From Candidatus Poribacteria bacterium (GTDB taxonomy: Bacteria > Poribacteria > WGA-4E > WGA-3G), in the NCBI GenBank assembly GCA_021295735.1, contig JAGWBU010000004.1, positions 7,185-49,603 of the forward strand: DNA of 42,419 bases, in the 5' to 3' direction. This document shows, piece after piece, positions 35,367 to 42,419 of this stretch (position 1 is the first letter of the stretch; every line of letters begins with the position of its first letter). The position numbers and the translations under genes are program-made. Below the pieces are notes generated by a model. It was not told the origin of the DNA. It saw only the letters and a list, made by a program, of their open reading frames with translations, and searched no databases.

Positions 35367-37841
35367 ATGAAATGGCAAAGACACCTTATACTTTTGTTCA
35401 CGGGGTTCTTTTTAGCATTGGGGATTTTGCCGATCCATCAGGCATTAGCACAAGAAGAACAACCAGATGAAAAAGTAAAAAAAGGACAAATCCCGTTTGA
35501 CTACTTGGATTCGCTTGAAGCACAGGTTGAAATCAATCTAACTGACAAACTCATCAATTTGGTAACCAAATCCGTCAGTTCGAGACCAGAGGTGGCGGAA
35601 CTGATTCAGATGATTGACGGTATCTACCTCCGAACCTATGAAAAATATGGTGAATCCGAATCAGGGATGATAAAGTATTACCAGAATAAATTGAAGGAAA
35701 ATGAGTGGGAAATACTCGTCAAAATCAAGGAAAAAGATGAAATAGTTGAAATCAGTTTGCTGTTTGATGAAGATGTGGCTTATGGAATCTTCGTAATCAT
35801 TGCATCTTATGAATCTGATGAAGTCACCCTAATAAACATTGTCGGTAAAATCGCGCCAGAGAGAATTAGTGAATTGCTCAGAAACTTAAGCAATTTCGGT
35901 ATGACAGATATTGATGTCGGTGATAAATTAAAGGTAAAGGTAGAATCAAACCCAGATAGAGATACCGTCCAAAAAAAGATGCTTGCGGTCAGAACTGAAA
36001 AACCGCCAAAAATTGATGGAAAACTTGATGACAAGTGCTGGAAAATCGCACCGCAAGCCGATGAATTCACACATGTAGACACTGATAAACCGGTAAAAGA
36101 TCAAACTAAAGTCAAACTGGTTTACACTGATAAATCGATCTACGTCGCATGGAGACTCTACGATTCCCAACCCGATAAAATCGTGGCCCGTCAAAAAAAG
36201 GATCATGTTCGTTTTAAAGACGAGGATTCGGTCTGCTTTAGTATAGACCCATTTCATACACATCAATCCACACATCGCACCCTGTTTATGGCAAACCCAC
36301 TTGGCAAGAAATATGTTCATTTTGCTTCGGCGCGTTCAATGAATCCTGAATGGGCTAACCAGTGGAAAGTTGCAGCTAACACTGTCAAAGATGGATGGGT
36401 GGTGGAGATGGAAATCCCTTGGCAGATATTGGATTATCCAGAAACTACCGATCCAATCCTGATGGGTATTAACTTTGATAGGAAACAACAACGTACAGGT
36501 GAACATTCTTGGTGGTCAAATGTCGGCGTTCAAAAGTTATACAGCAACGATGGAAATTGGTTGCAAGTTTTACCACCATCAAAATCGTCACGCATGCACG
36601 GGATGTTAGATGCATTTGAAAAAGGCAAATACAACGCATCAGGCGTTTTTACTCACGGCAACGGTTCTCCCAAAGACAGGGATTTTTTTCGCCTTGTGAA
36701 TACCAGTGGCTTGAATCCCGTTGATGGGCTACGACTCGGTGGTGGATTTGAACTCGGTAAACGATGGAATTCTGACCCATTCTTTTTTGAAAGATCTGGT
36801 GAAACGATACGACGTAATCCAGACGCTGCATCAATTGCAATTAATGAAAACGATTTCGGTATACGATCCAGTCTCTCACCGAAACCCTTCGCATTTGGTA
36901 CTATGAGTTATGCGCTTCGGACAGAAACCCCAAACTATCGGCTTGGGGGTGGTATGGCATTCGGTGAGAAATCAAATCTGACATATAGTGTCCAAATTCA
37001 TAGACTAACATCTGCCAGGGATAGGGATATCTTGCTAAGTGGCAGCGAACAGTTTTTGAGAGCGTTCTTCGATTCGGATTTTCAAGACTACTATATTAGA
37101 CAGGGCGGCGTGATGGCACTGCAATGGCAGCACGCAACGCTGAAACACACACTCGGGCTATCACTGCTATTAGAAGAACATGAAAGCATTTGGAATGATA
37201 GCACTTCTTACTTTAGAATTGGAACTTCAAGTTATCACTTAGGCACATTTGCAAGGGAAAATTCTCCAATATACGAAGGTAGAATGCATAGTGTTTCCTT
37301 AAAATATGATTTTGATACTCGAGAAAACACCAAAGTTGGATACGACTTAGGAAACCGAGGAAACAGTAACGAGTGGTATAATACATTTCTTGTTGAACAC
37401 TCAAATTCTGCAATCGGTTCAGAGTATGACTTCACGCGCTTTGTGGCACATCTTCGCAACTACCATCCCATCGGAAAAGATCGGATTGATACACGTTTAA
37501 AGGTTGGACTTGCGTCTACTCCATACATGCTGCCTTTCCAACGCCAATTTGTGATTGGTGGCACAGGAACATTACGAGGATACTCACTCTACGAATTTGT
37601 AGGTAACCACGGATTCCTCTTCAATTTGGAGTATCTCCATAGTTTAGCGAAAGGTTTTTTCATTGTGCCTTTTGTAGATGTAGGACAAACATATAACCGC
37701 CTTGCAGACATAAAGGATGTTTACCCAAAGGTCAATCTCGGCATCGGTTTCCAACTGGGCATTTTCAGAGTGAACTTCGCAAGAGCGCTTGAGAGGGATC
37801 GTGGATATCAAGCTAATTTTAAATGGTCCCGCACGTTTTAA
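35367..37841 (+). CDS. DUF4252 - CBM9-like - Omp85-type barrel chimera
   Basis: The 824-residue outer-membrane protein starts at ATG 35367 behind AAAGGAG; the frame is open 117 bases further up without a ribosome site. After a signal peptide ending ALAQ (about residue 29), a DUF4252-like domain occupies about 45-185. A CBM9-like domain follows at about 205-400 (PPKIDGKLDDKCWK, VYTDKSIYVAWRLYD, WVVEMEIPWQILDYPE, RTGEHSWWSN). From about 420 on it is a beta barrel. Its end has Omp85/FhaC-like signatures (QFVIGGTGTLRGYSLYEFVG at about 728, FNLEYLHSL, VPFVDVGQ, VNLGIGFQL). The order is unusual, as CBM9 domains of this type normally precede a DUF5916 barrel. Confidence 0.8.
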   Translation: MKWQRHLILLFTGFFLALGILPIHQALAQEEQPDEKVKKGQIPFDYLDSLEAQVEINLTDKLINLVTKSVSSRPEVAELIQMIDGIYLRTYEKYGESESGMIKYYQNKLKENEWEILVKIKEKDEIVEISLLFDEDVAYGIFVIIASYESDEVTLINIVGKIAPERISELLRNLSNFGMTDIDVGDKLKVKVESNPDRDTVQKKMLAVRTEKPPKIDGKLDDKCWKIAPQADEFTHVDTDKPVKDQTKVKLVYTDKSIYVAWRLYDSQPDKIVARQKKDHVRFKDEDSVCFSIDPFHTHQSTHRTLFMANPLGKKYVHFASARSMNPEWANQWKVAANTVKDGWVVEMEIPWQILDYPETTDPILMGINFDRKQQRTGEHSWWSNVGVQKLYSNDGNWLQVLPPSKSSRMHGMLDAFEKGKYNASGVFTHGNGSPKDRDFFRLVNTSGLNPVDGLRLGGGFELGKRWNSDPFFFERSGETIRRNPDAASIAINENDFGIRSSLSPKPFAFGTMSYALRTETPNYRLGGGMAFGEKSNLTYSVQIHRLTSARDRDILLSGSEQFLRAFFDSDFQDYYIRQGGVMALQWQHATLKHTLGLSLLLEEHESIWNDSTSYFRIGTSSYHLGTFARENSPIYEGRMHSVSLKYDFDTRENTKVGYDLGNRGNSNEWYNTFLVEHSNSAIGSEYDFTRFVAHLRNYHPIGKDRIDTRLKVGLASTPYMLPFQRQFVIGGTGTLRGYSLYEFVGNHGFLFNLEYLHSLAKGFFIVPFVDVGQTYNRLADIKDVYPKVNLGIGFQLGIFRVNFARALERDRGYQANFKWSRTF

Positions 37842-37940
37842 TCTAATTGAACGAACTGCGTCAATGCCTGCGCATTATTGAATTTTTAAAGTATGTCTGT
37901 GAAAGATATTTTTAATTTCCAATTCTGAAAGGAGAGCCCA

Positions 37941-38483
37941 ATGAAAAAATTGAATCCGTTTTTAAGCTTTATCGTTATTGTCTTTCTGCTTACGTTCCCT
38001 TTTCTTATCGGTTGTAGTGAAGGGGATCGCGAAATGATGTTTCCTAATACGGATATACCTGAAAGTGTAACCGTGACTGTAGAGGCACCCGCAGAAGCAG
38101 CGTTCAATCTGATTATCTCTACCGACTACAGAGAAGAGAAGGACAATTTCGGTAATAAAGTCATTATCCACAATAACGAAAAGAATTACTCTGTAACACA
38201 GGATTTTAGAGAAACAATCTTTTTTGATTCTGAGGAACCACGTATTTCAGTCAAACTGACTTGTACTAAGATTGACTCTATAAACGAGAATAGTTCAAAT
38301 TCAGTTCATCTCATCGTCCAGTTTAACGGTGATGGAAATTTTGACAGAGGAAATCACAATCATAGGCAACCGATTGAATTGGGTTCATTTATAAGTGTAC
38401 AGAGTACTTTTAGTCGATATGATGGTGTTTCATATAGGATCTTACGTGATATAGATCCTGAAATATTTAATTTCCGTCAGTAG
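37941..38483 (+). CDS. Lipoprotein of unknown function
   Basis: The 180-residue product has a lipobox FLIGC (Cys about residue 25) after a signal segment, and AAAGGAG precedes the ATG. The mature part has an acidic start and beta-strand-rich stretches (SVTVTVEAP, RISVKLTCTKID, SVHLIVQFNGDGNFD). I recognise no family. It is the last gene before a strong terminator and belongs to the sigma/anti-sigma envelope unit by position. Confidence 0.7.
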   Translation: MKKLNPFLSFIVIVFLLTFPFLIGCSEGDREMMFPNTDIPESVTVTVEAPAEAAFNLIISTDYREEKDNFGNKVIIHNNEKNYSVTQDFRETIFFDSEEPRISVKLTCTKIDSINENSSNSVHLIVQFNGDGNFDRGNHNHRQPIELGSFISVQSTFSRYDGVSYRILRDIDPEIFNFRQ

Positions 38484-38531
38484 ACTGTTCCCTTACCCAA
38501 AATGTCTGTAGAAATGTAGGTTACAGTAATG

Positions 38532-38575
38532 AATAGACGCCAAATGCCATACGTGTATTCGGCGTCTATTTTTTT
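38532..38575 (+). terminator. Rho-independent terminator
   Basis: AATAGACGCC (38532-38541) pairs perfectly with GGCGTCTATT (38561-38570), followed by five more T (an eight-T stretch including the stem end). It closes the sigma/anti-sigma unit. Confidence 0.8.
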
Positions 38576-38652
38576 GCATCGTTGTTTCTAAACTCGGCAC
38601 ATGGCACCCTCTATATCCAGAAACATTAAACTGAATGGCTTTCCCAATGTTA

Positions 38653-38854
38653 GCAGGGTTATTTAGTTTTCGGTTTTTCTGGCGTATTTCATCACATCAG
38701 TTAATTTTCATATAGTGTTGTAGGTTGGGTAGAGCGAAGCGAAACCCGACACGTTTAGCCCTTGTCGGGTTTCGCTAACGCTTCTACCCGACGGACGACG
38801 TAAACTTTCAGTAATACTCGTCGATAGGTAATTCATAAAACTAAATAACCCTGC
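38653..38854. mobile_element. 202-bp MITE with perfect terminal repeats and target duplication
   Basis: An 18-bp sequence at 38653-38670 is repeated exactly inverted at 38837-38854. AATGTTA occurs directly outside both ends (38646-38652 and 38855-38861), a 7-bp target-site duplication. The core carries a long imperfect palindrome (38724-38751 with 38763-38792) of the GGGTAGAGCGAAGCGAAACCC type, known from REP-like repeats. No protein is encoded. It makes up most of the 38484-38928 gap together with the terminator. Confidence 0.8.
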
Positions 38855-38890
38855 AATGTTAGTTTTACAATAGCACTCGTTCTTCTGGCA

Positions 38891-38899
38891 TGCTATAAT
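38891..38899 (+). promoter_or_regulatory. Extended -10 promoter for the DUF5694 gene
   Basis: TGCTATAAT (TGn followed by TATAAT) lies 29 bases before ATG 38929. A TTTACA at 38864-38869 is 24 bases from the -10, too far to be a normal -35, so the extended -10 would carry the promoter. Confidence 0.5.
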
Positions 38900-38928
38900 G
38901 TTTGAAATATCAAAAGGAGAAACACAAT

Positions 38929-39738
38929 ATGAAACCAACAATCATGATTCTTGGCAGTGGACACTTAGCGAATCCTGGCATGGACGCATACAATTTCAAA
39001 ATGGACGATGTGCTTGCGCCAAAACGCCAAAGCGAAATAGAACAACTCGTGACACTACTTAAACCGTTCCATCCGACTAAGATTGCCCTTGAGGCAGATG
39101 AAAGGTTTATGTCTGAAATTAATGCGAACTACCAAGGTTATCTGGAAGGCACATACAAACTCAAGCGTGGAGAAGGCGACCAGATTGGGTTTAGATTAGC
39201 TAAGCAGATGGGACACCAGAAGTTGTACGGTGTTGATTATTGGCCAAAGCATAACCCGTTTTTTCCAGAAGATTTTGACTCGGATTTGACGGATGCTGAC
39301 AAATTTGCAAAGGGACACAATCAAGAACACTTGTTGTCAAGCATAGAGGACTATTATCCTGATGCCGACGTGGAATTCCACGAGGAGGAAGATGGCAGAG
39401 TCTGGATTGTACCCGTGAAATACGAATCACTCAAAGACATGTACATACGTGGTAACGAACCTGAAGGCAGGCGCGCCGACCATCAGTTATACCTACGGGG
39501 TGCACGGATTGGATTAGGGGATCAATACCCCGGGGCGAATTGGCTTGCGCATCGTTGGTATGCCCGCAATCTCAAAATTTTTGTCAATCTGACGCGTATC
39601 ACCGAATCTGAAGAAGACCGGATATTGTTAATTATTGGTGGTGGACATGTCTTTCTGGTACAGCAGTTTCTTGAAGATTCAGGGGACTACATCGTTGAAA
39701 GTCCACTAAAATACTTGAAATCAGAGGATGCTAATTGA
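38929..39738 (+). CDS. DUF5694-type protein
   Basis: The 269-residue protein starts at ATG 38929 behind AAAAGGAGA. It resembles DUF5694 proteins: IMILGSGHLANPGMDAYNF at the N-terminus, DVLAPKRQSEIEQLVTLLKPFHPTKIALE, YQGYLEGTYKLKRGEGDQIGFRLAKQ, YGVDYWP, and the C-terminal LLIIGGGHVFLVQQFLEDS. The family is related to the TraB/ChaN-like fold with conserved His and Glu residues (GSGH, IALE, GGGH visible). No signal peptide is present. Its catalytic role is not established. It stands alone between a MITE and the sigma-FtsZ gene. Confidence 0.75.
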   Translation: MKPTIMILGSGHLANPGMDAYNFKMDDVLAPKRQSEIEQLVTLLKPFHPTKIALEADERFMSEINANYQGYLEGTYKLKRGEGDQIGFRLAKQMGHQKLYGVDYWPKHNPFFPEDFDSDLTDADKFAKGHNQEHLLSSIEDYYPDADVEFHEEEDGRVWIVPVKYESLKDMYIRGNEPEGRRADHQLYLRGARIGLGDQYPGANWLAHRWYARNLKIFVNLTRITESEEDRILLIIGGGHVFLVQQFLEDSGDYIVESPLKYLKSEDAN

Positions 39739-39846
39739 TGAAATAACTGAAATTCAAAATGGAAAATTTTAAATTCCCAAGTAATTTTGCTTTTTTTAAA
39801 CCCCCTTCCAAAAAAGCACACTCTTTAGGTTAAATCTAATTGGGAA

Positions 39847-41067
39847 ATGTTTATGCGATACGATCTATCAATGTACACGGATCTAACAGATGAGGAACTC
39901 ATCCGGTTTGCACAAGTCGGTGATGAGTCTGCATTTACAGAACTGATGTTACGTTATAGTCCACGCATCTGGAAAGTTGTAATCGCGAATTCGAGACAAC
40001 GCCGTGACGCTGAAGAAATTCTCTTGGACGTCTGGCGATCTGTTTGGGAAAACATCAGCGGACTGCGAAACGTTGAGAGTTTTGGTGGATGGATACATCG
40101 CATTGCTTACAACGCCTGCAAGAGGTACTACACTTCTCGGCACCATTCAAAGGGTGAAATTCTGTGCGATGATGCTTACTTAACCGATCACATTGATCGG
40201 AACGCAGTTGCACGTTTCCGAGAAACAGAACTTCGTGAGGCAGTAGCTGAGGCAGTACATCAACTTCCAGATAGAGTGCGCCGCGTCGCGGAGTTATACT
40301 ATCTGGAATTGTGGAGTGTCAAAGAGATCCATGCAGAACTCGGATTAGCGATAGGAACAATCAAAACCAAATTAAGACAGACACGTGAACTCCTGCGTAA
40401 GGAGTTCGGTGTCGAACCTGAAGGAGTTAGAACAATGTCATCTAAACGAAAAGAATCCAAACGCATCCGAACCAAAACCAAAGTTATCGGTGTCGGTGGC
40501 GCGGGAGGTAATGCTGTCAAACGAATGGTCGGAGCAGGTTTGGCAGACATTGAATTTTACGTTGTGAATACAGATCAACAAGCACTCGAAAAATGTGACA
40601 ATGCAACGCCAGTACAGATCGGTGTTAACACCACGCAAGGGCTTGGTTGTGGAGCAAATCCAGAGATAGGCAAGAGAGCAGCTGAGGAAGACAGAGAAAC
40701 GCTCCAGAACATTGTTGGGGACGCGGATATTGTCTTCATCACTGCTGGCATGGGTGGTGGAACAGGAACAGGTGCTGCACCCCTGATTGCATCTCTTGCA
40801 CGGGAACAAGGTGCTTTAACTGTAGGTATTGTCACTTGTCCGTTTAATTTTGAGGGAGAACGGCGCGCCGAACGCGCAGAAGAAGGACTGCAGGAACTTC
40901 GTGACAATGCTGATTCTGTTCTTGTACTGCCAAACCAACGACTTCTTGATACGGTGGAGCGGCCATTGAAAGTACCCGAGGCGTTTCGTCTCAGTGATGA
41001 AATGCTGCTCCACGGTGTTGCAAGTATTTCGGAATTTCATTCCAGCACCACACACAGAGACACTTAG
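39847..41067 (+). CDS. ECF sigma factor fused to a truncated FtsZ GTPase domain
   Basis: Residues about 13-95 are sigma region 2 (DEELIRFAQVGDESAFTELM, DAEEILLDVWRSVWENI, GGWIHRIAYNACKRYY). About 130-190 are region 4 (LPDRVRRVAELYYLELWSVKEIH, IGTIKTKLRQTRELLRKEF). From about residue 197 an FtsZ domain begins: KVIGVGGAGGNAVKRM, FYVVNTDQQAL, GLGCGANPEIGKRAAEED, the tubulin signature GGGTGTGAAP (about 302-311), CPFNFEGERR, and a final GVASIS. It ends there, before the NxDFADV T7 loop that supplies the catalytic Asp, and lacks the C-terminal domain and tail. GTP binding is therefore plausible, normal polymer GTPase activity is not. An internal ribosome site precedes the FtsZ part. ATG 39847 or 39853 may be the start. 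Confidence 0.9.
   Translation: MFMRYDLSMYTDLTDEELIRFAQVGDESAFTELMLRYSPRIWKVVIANSRQRRDAEEILLDVWRSVWENISGLRNVESFGGWIHRIAYNACKRYYTSRHHSKGEILCDDAYLTDHIDRNAVARFRETELREAVAEAVHQLPDRVRRVAELYYLELWSVKEIHAELGLAIGTIKTKLRQTRELLRKEFGVEPEGVRTMSSKRKESKRIRTKTKVIGVGGAGGNAVKRMVGAGLADIEFYVVNTDQQALEKCDNATPVQIGVNTTQGLGCGANPEIGKRAAEEDRETLQNIVGDADIVFITAGMGGGTGTGAAPLIASLAREQGALTVGIVTCPFNFEGERRAERAEEGLQELRDNADSVLVLPNQRLLDTVERPLKVPEAFRLSDEMLLHGVASISEFHSSTTHRDT
40421..40437 (+). promoter_or_regulatory. Internal ribosome site and in-frame ATG for the FtsZ half
   Basis: AAGGAG at 40421-40426 is followed after 8 bases by ATG 40435, in frame with the fusion. It would give a 210-residue FtsZ-like protein starting MSSKRKESKR. 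It lies exactly at the domain boundary, so it may be a relic of two separate genes or a functional dual start. Confidence 0.6.
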
Positions 41068-41112
41068 TTTTATATTCAGTGCAAGAAAATAAAAGAAGTA
41101 CTGTCTCACTAC

Positions 41113-41256
41113 CTCTTAAGAGTATACGTCTCTATAAGGTAGAGACAAACCCCAACACATCTATCGTCATGAGTTTGCACATATAGTTCGTGTTGGGGTT
41201 TAACCTTTCAGTAGAAACGTTCTAATGAAGATTAAGAAACCACTTCTTAATCTTCA
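41113..41256 (+). promoter_or_regulatory. Series of hairpins between the sigma-FtsZ gene and the DUF5916 gene
   Basis: Four structures follow each other: a CTCTTAAGAG palindrome (41113-41122); a 7-bp stem (41128-41134 with 41140-41146); a perfect 12-bp stem AAACCCCAACAC (41147-41158 with 41190-41201); and a perfect 13-bp stem with a 5-base loop (41226-41238 with 41244-41256). None has a proper T-run, so they are not standard terminators. They could stabilise or regulate the mRNA leader of the gene at 41309. Confidence 0.6.
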
Positions 41257-41308
41257 TCGCATTACAGAGTTGGTATCTTGAAACCCTAAAAATGGAGAAA
41301 CCTAATTG

Positions 41309-42419
41309 ATGAAATCACAGATAATTTATGGAATAATTTTACTCATTACACTATCGCTTATATCAATCACAAACTCACAAACTGTACAAGCGCAAGACAC
41401 ACAGACCGTTAAAAAAGAACTCACCGCAATCAAAACCGAACAACCACCAACTATTGATGGTATTCTTAATGATGTCTGCTGGCAAGATGCACCGAAAGCT
41501 GCCGGTTTCACTGATGAACGCACCGAACAACCGGCAAAAAATCAATCTGCTGGTCGCCTTGTCTATACAGACAAAGCCATCTACGTTGGACTTCACCTCT
41601 ACGACGATATGCCCGACAAAATTGTAGCGCGCCAAACCAAAGATCAGACGCGATTCCAAGGTGAAGACTGGGTATCCTTTAGCCTTGACACATTTCACAC
41701 GCACCAGTTTTCTGACAGAAGCTTCTTCCTCGTAAATCCACTCGGCACGAAATTCGCGCATCTTGCCACCGGGCGTGCTGAAAAAAGCGAATGGATCGGA
41801 CTCTGGAAAACTGCAGCACAAATTGTGGATAACGGCTGGATTGTAGAGATAGAAATCCCATGGCAGATGCTGGATTATCCCGACACAACTAAACCCGTTC
41901 GGATGGGTATCAACATTGACAGGCTACAGCAACGTACCGGGGAACGTTCTTGGTGGTGTAATTTGGGCGTGAATGAGTTTCGCGAGAACGACGGACATTG
42001 GATTGATGTGCTACCCCCGCCTCGCAAGCGTGAACTCAAGGTATTACCGTATCTGATTGGTGGCATCAGTGAAACGGAAACTTCTGTAGGAGCAACCTCC
42101 GAGTCGCGAAGAGAATACACCGCCCGCGCGGGAGCAGATATCCGCTATGAGGTTACGCCGCAATTACGGCTCATCGGCACTGCCAACCCTGATTTCGACA
42201 ATATCGAACAGGCAGTGGAGGGTATCGATTTCTCCTACGGTGAACGCTTCGTATCGGATCGCCGTCCTTTCTTTTCGGAAGGCGGCAATGTCTATCGCCT
42301 CGGTCGCCTGTTCCATTCGCGGCGGATAGTGGATATGGATGGCGGGCTTAAACTCTTTGGCAAACTCGGGAAAAACACCTCTGTCGGCACTTTAGGCACG
42401 TATCATCGGAACAACCAGA
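41309..42419 (+). CDS. CBM9-DUF5916 outer-membrane protein, 3' end off the window
   Basis: The frame runs open from ATG 41309 (TGGAG at 41293-41297) to the window end, 370 residues. A signal peptide (cleavage near VQAQ, about residue 29) is followed by a CBM9-like domain at about 35-230 (PPTIDGILNDVCWQ, VYTDKAIYVGLHLYDD, WIVEIEIPWQMLDYPD, RTGERSWWCN). The first part of a DUF5916 region comes next (NPDFDNIEQAV, SDRRPFFSEGGNVY). The CBM9 part is paralogous to that of the protein at 35367 along its whole length. The barrel is missing here because of the window edge. The family sits in the outer membrane; its substrate is not known. Confidence 0.88.
   Translation, partial: MKSQIIYGIILLITLSLISITNSQTVQAQDTQTVKKELTAIKTEQPPTIDGILNDVCWQDAPKAAGFTDERTEQPAKNQSAGRLVYTDKAIYVGLHLYDDMPDKIVARQTKDQTRFQGEDWVSFSLDTFHTHQFSDRSFFLVNPLGTKFAHLATGRAEKSEWIGLWKTAAQIVDNGWIVEIEIPWQMLDYPDTTKPVRMGINIDRLQQRTGERSWWCNLGVNEFRENDGHWIDVLPPPRKRELKVLPYLIGGISETETSVGATSESRREYTARAGADIRYEVTPQLRLIGTANPDFDNIEQAVEGIDFSYGERFVSDRRPFFSEGGNVYRLGRLFHSRRIVDMDGGLKLFGKLGKNTSVGTLGTYHRNNQ

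Noticed and set aside
40435-41067. Complete cell-division FtsZ gene
   Set aside because: It ends after the GVASIS region, lacking the T7 loop, the C-terminal domain and the FtsA/ZipA-binding tail, so it cannot be the housekeeping FtsZ.
41147-41201. 12-bp stem as the terminator of the sigma-FtsZ gene
   Set aside because: The loop is 31 bases and there is no T-run after the stem, so intrinsic termination is not supported.
1-42419. tRNA, rRNA, replication origin or prophage genes
   Set aside because: No cloverleaf-like sequence, rRNA signature, DnaA-box cluster, integrase or phage structural gene was seen.

Overview
The window is a contig-internal stretch of a free-living or symbiotic Gram-negative-type bacterium. 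Every recognisable gene lies on the + strand. Outer-membrane barrels, lipoproteins with lipoboxes, a complex I operon padded with accessory genes, Uma2-type nuclease domains with alanine/glutamate-rich coiled-coil tails, DUF4252/DUF5069/DUF5694/DUF5916 proteins and many small palindromic elements together resemble what I know of Candidatus Poribacteria and related metagenomic lineages. That placement is an inference from gene content, not a computed phylogeny.

Layout. 1-5842: a left-edge cysteine-rich protein, a long imperfect palindromic element, a 14-blade WD40 protein, a frameshifted outer-membrane transporter-like gene and a GT-C glycosyltransferase. 5989-8603: trkH (K+ uptake), pdxH (PLP synthesis) and a small unknown gene. 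8667-33346: an NADH:quinone oxidoreductase locus in the order A-B-C / D / E / F / G-H-J-K-L / M-antiporter-N. Unrelated cargo splits it: two unknown exported or anchored proteins and a decayed gene (C-D); two Uma2 proteins, a glyoxalase-fold protein, a zinc-ribbon membrane protein, a MITE-like element and a lipoprotein (D-E); a restriction-modification pair whose nuclease gene is cut by a small inverted-repeat element (E-F); a coiled-coil membrane protein (F-G); an adenine methyltransferase plus a DUF5069 gene (L-M). NuoI is not present. A Na+/H+ antiporter-like gene is translationally coupled between nuoM and nuoN. 33295-38575: an ECF sigma / zinc anti-sigma / DUF4252 / DUF4252-CBM9-Omp85 chimera / lipoprotein unit closed by a strong terminator. 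38653-42419: a 202-bp MITE with perfect terminal repeats and target duplication, a DUF5694 gene, an ECF sigma factor fused in frame to an FtsZ GTPase domain, a set of strong hairpins, and a DUF5916-type outer-membrane protein cut by the window end.

The most striking object is the sigma-FtsZ fusion (39847-41067). The FtsZ part keeps the GTP-binding motifs but stops before the catalytic T7 loop, and it carries its own Shine-Dalgarno and in-frame ATG, so both a fusion and a stand-alone GTPase-like protein could be made. It sits where an anti-sigma factor would be expected, ahead of a CBM9-barrel gene paralogous to the one in the neighbouring sigma/anti-sigma unit. Three probable single-base indels, two of them in homopolymers, break or shorten genes (near 3065-3090, 3999-4005, 10299-10302), so some breaks may be sequencing errors rather than biology.
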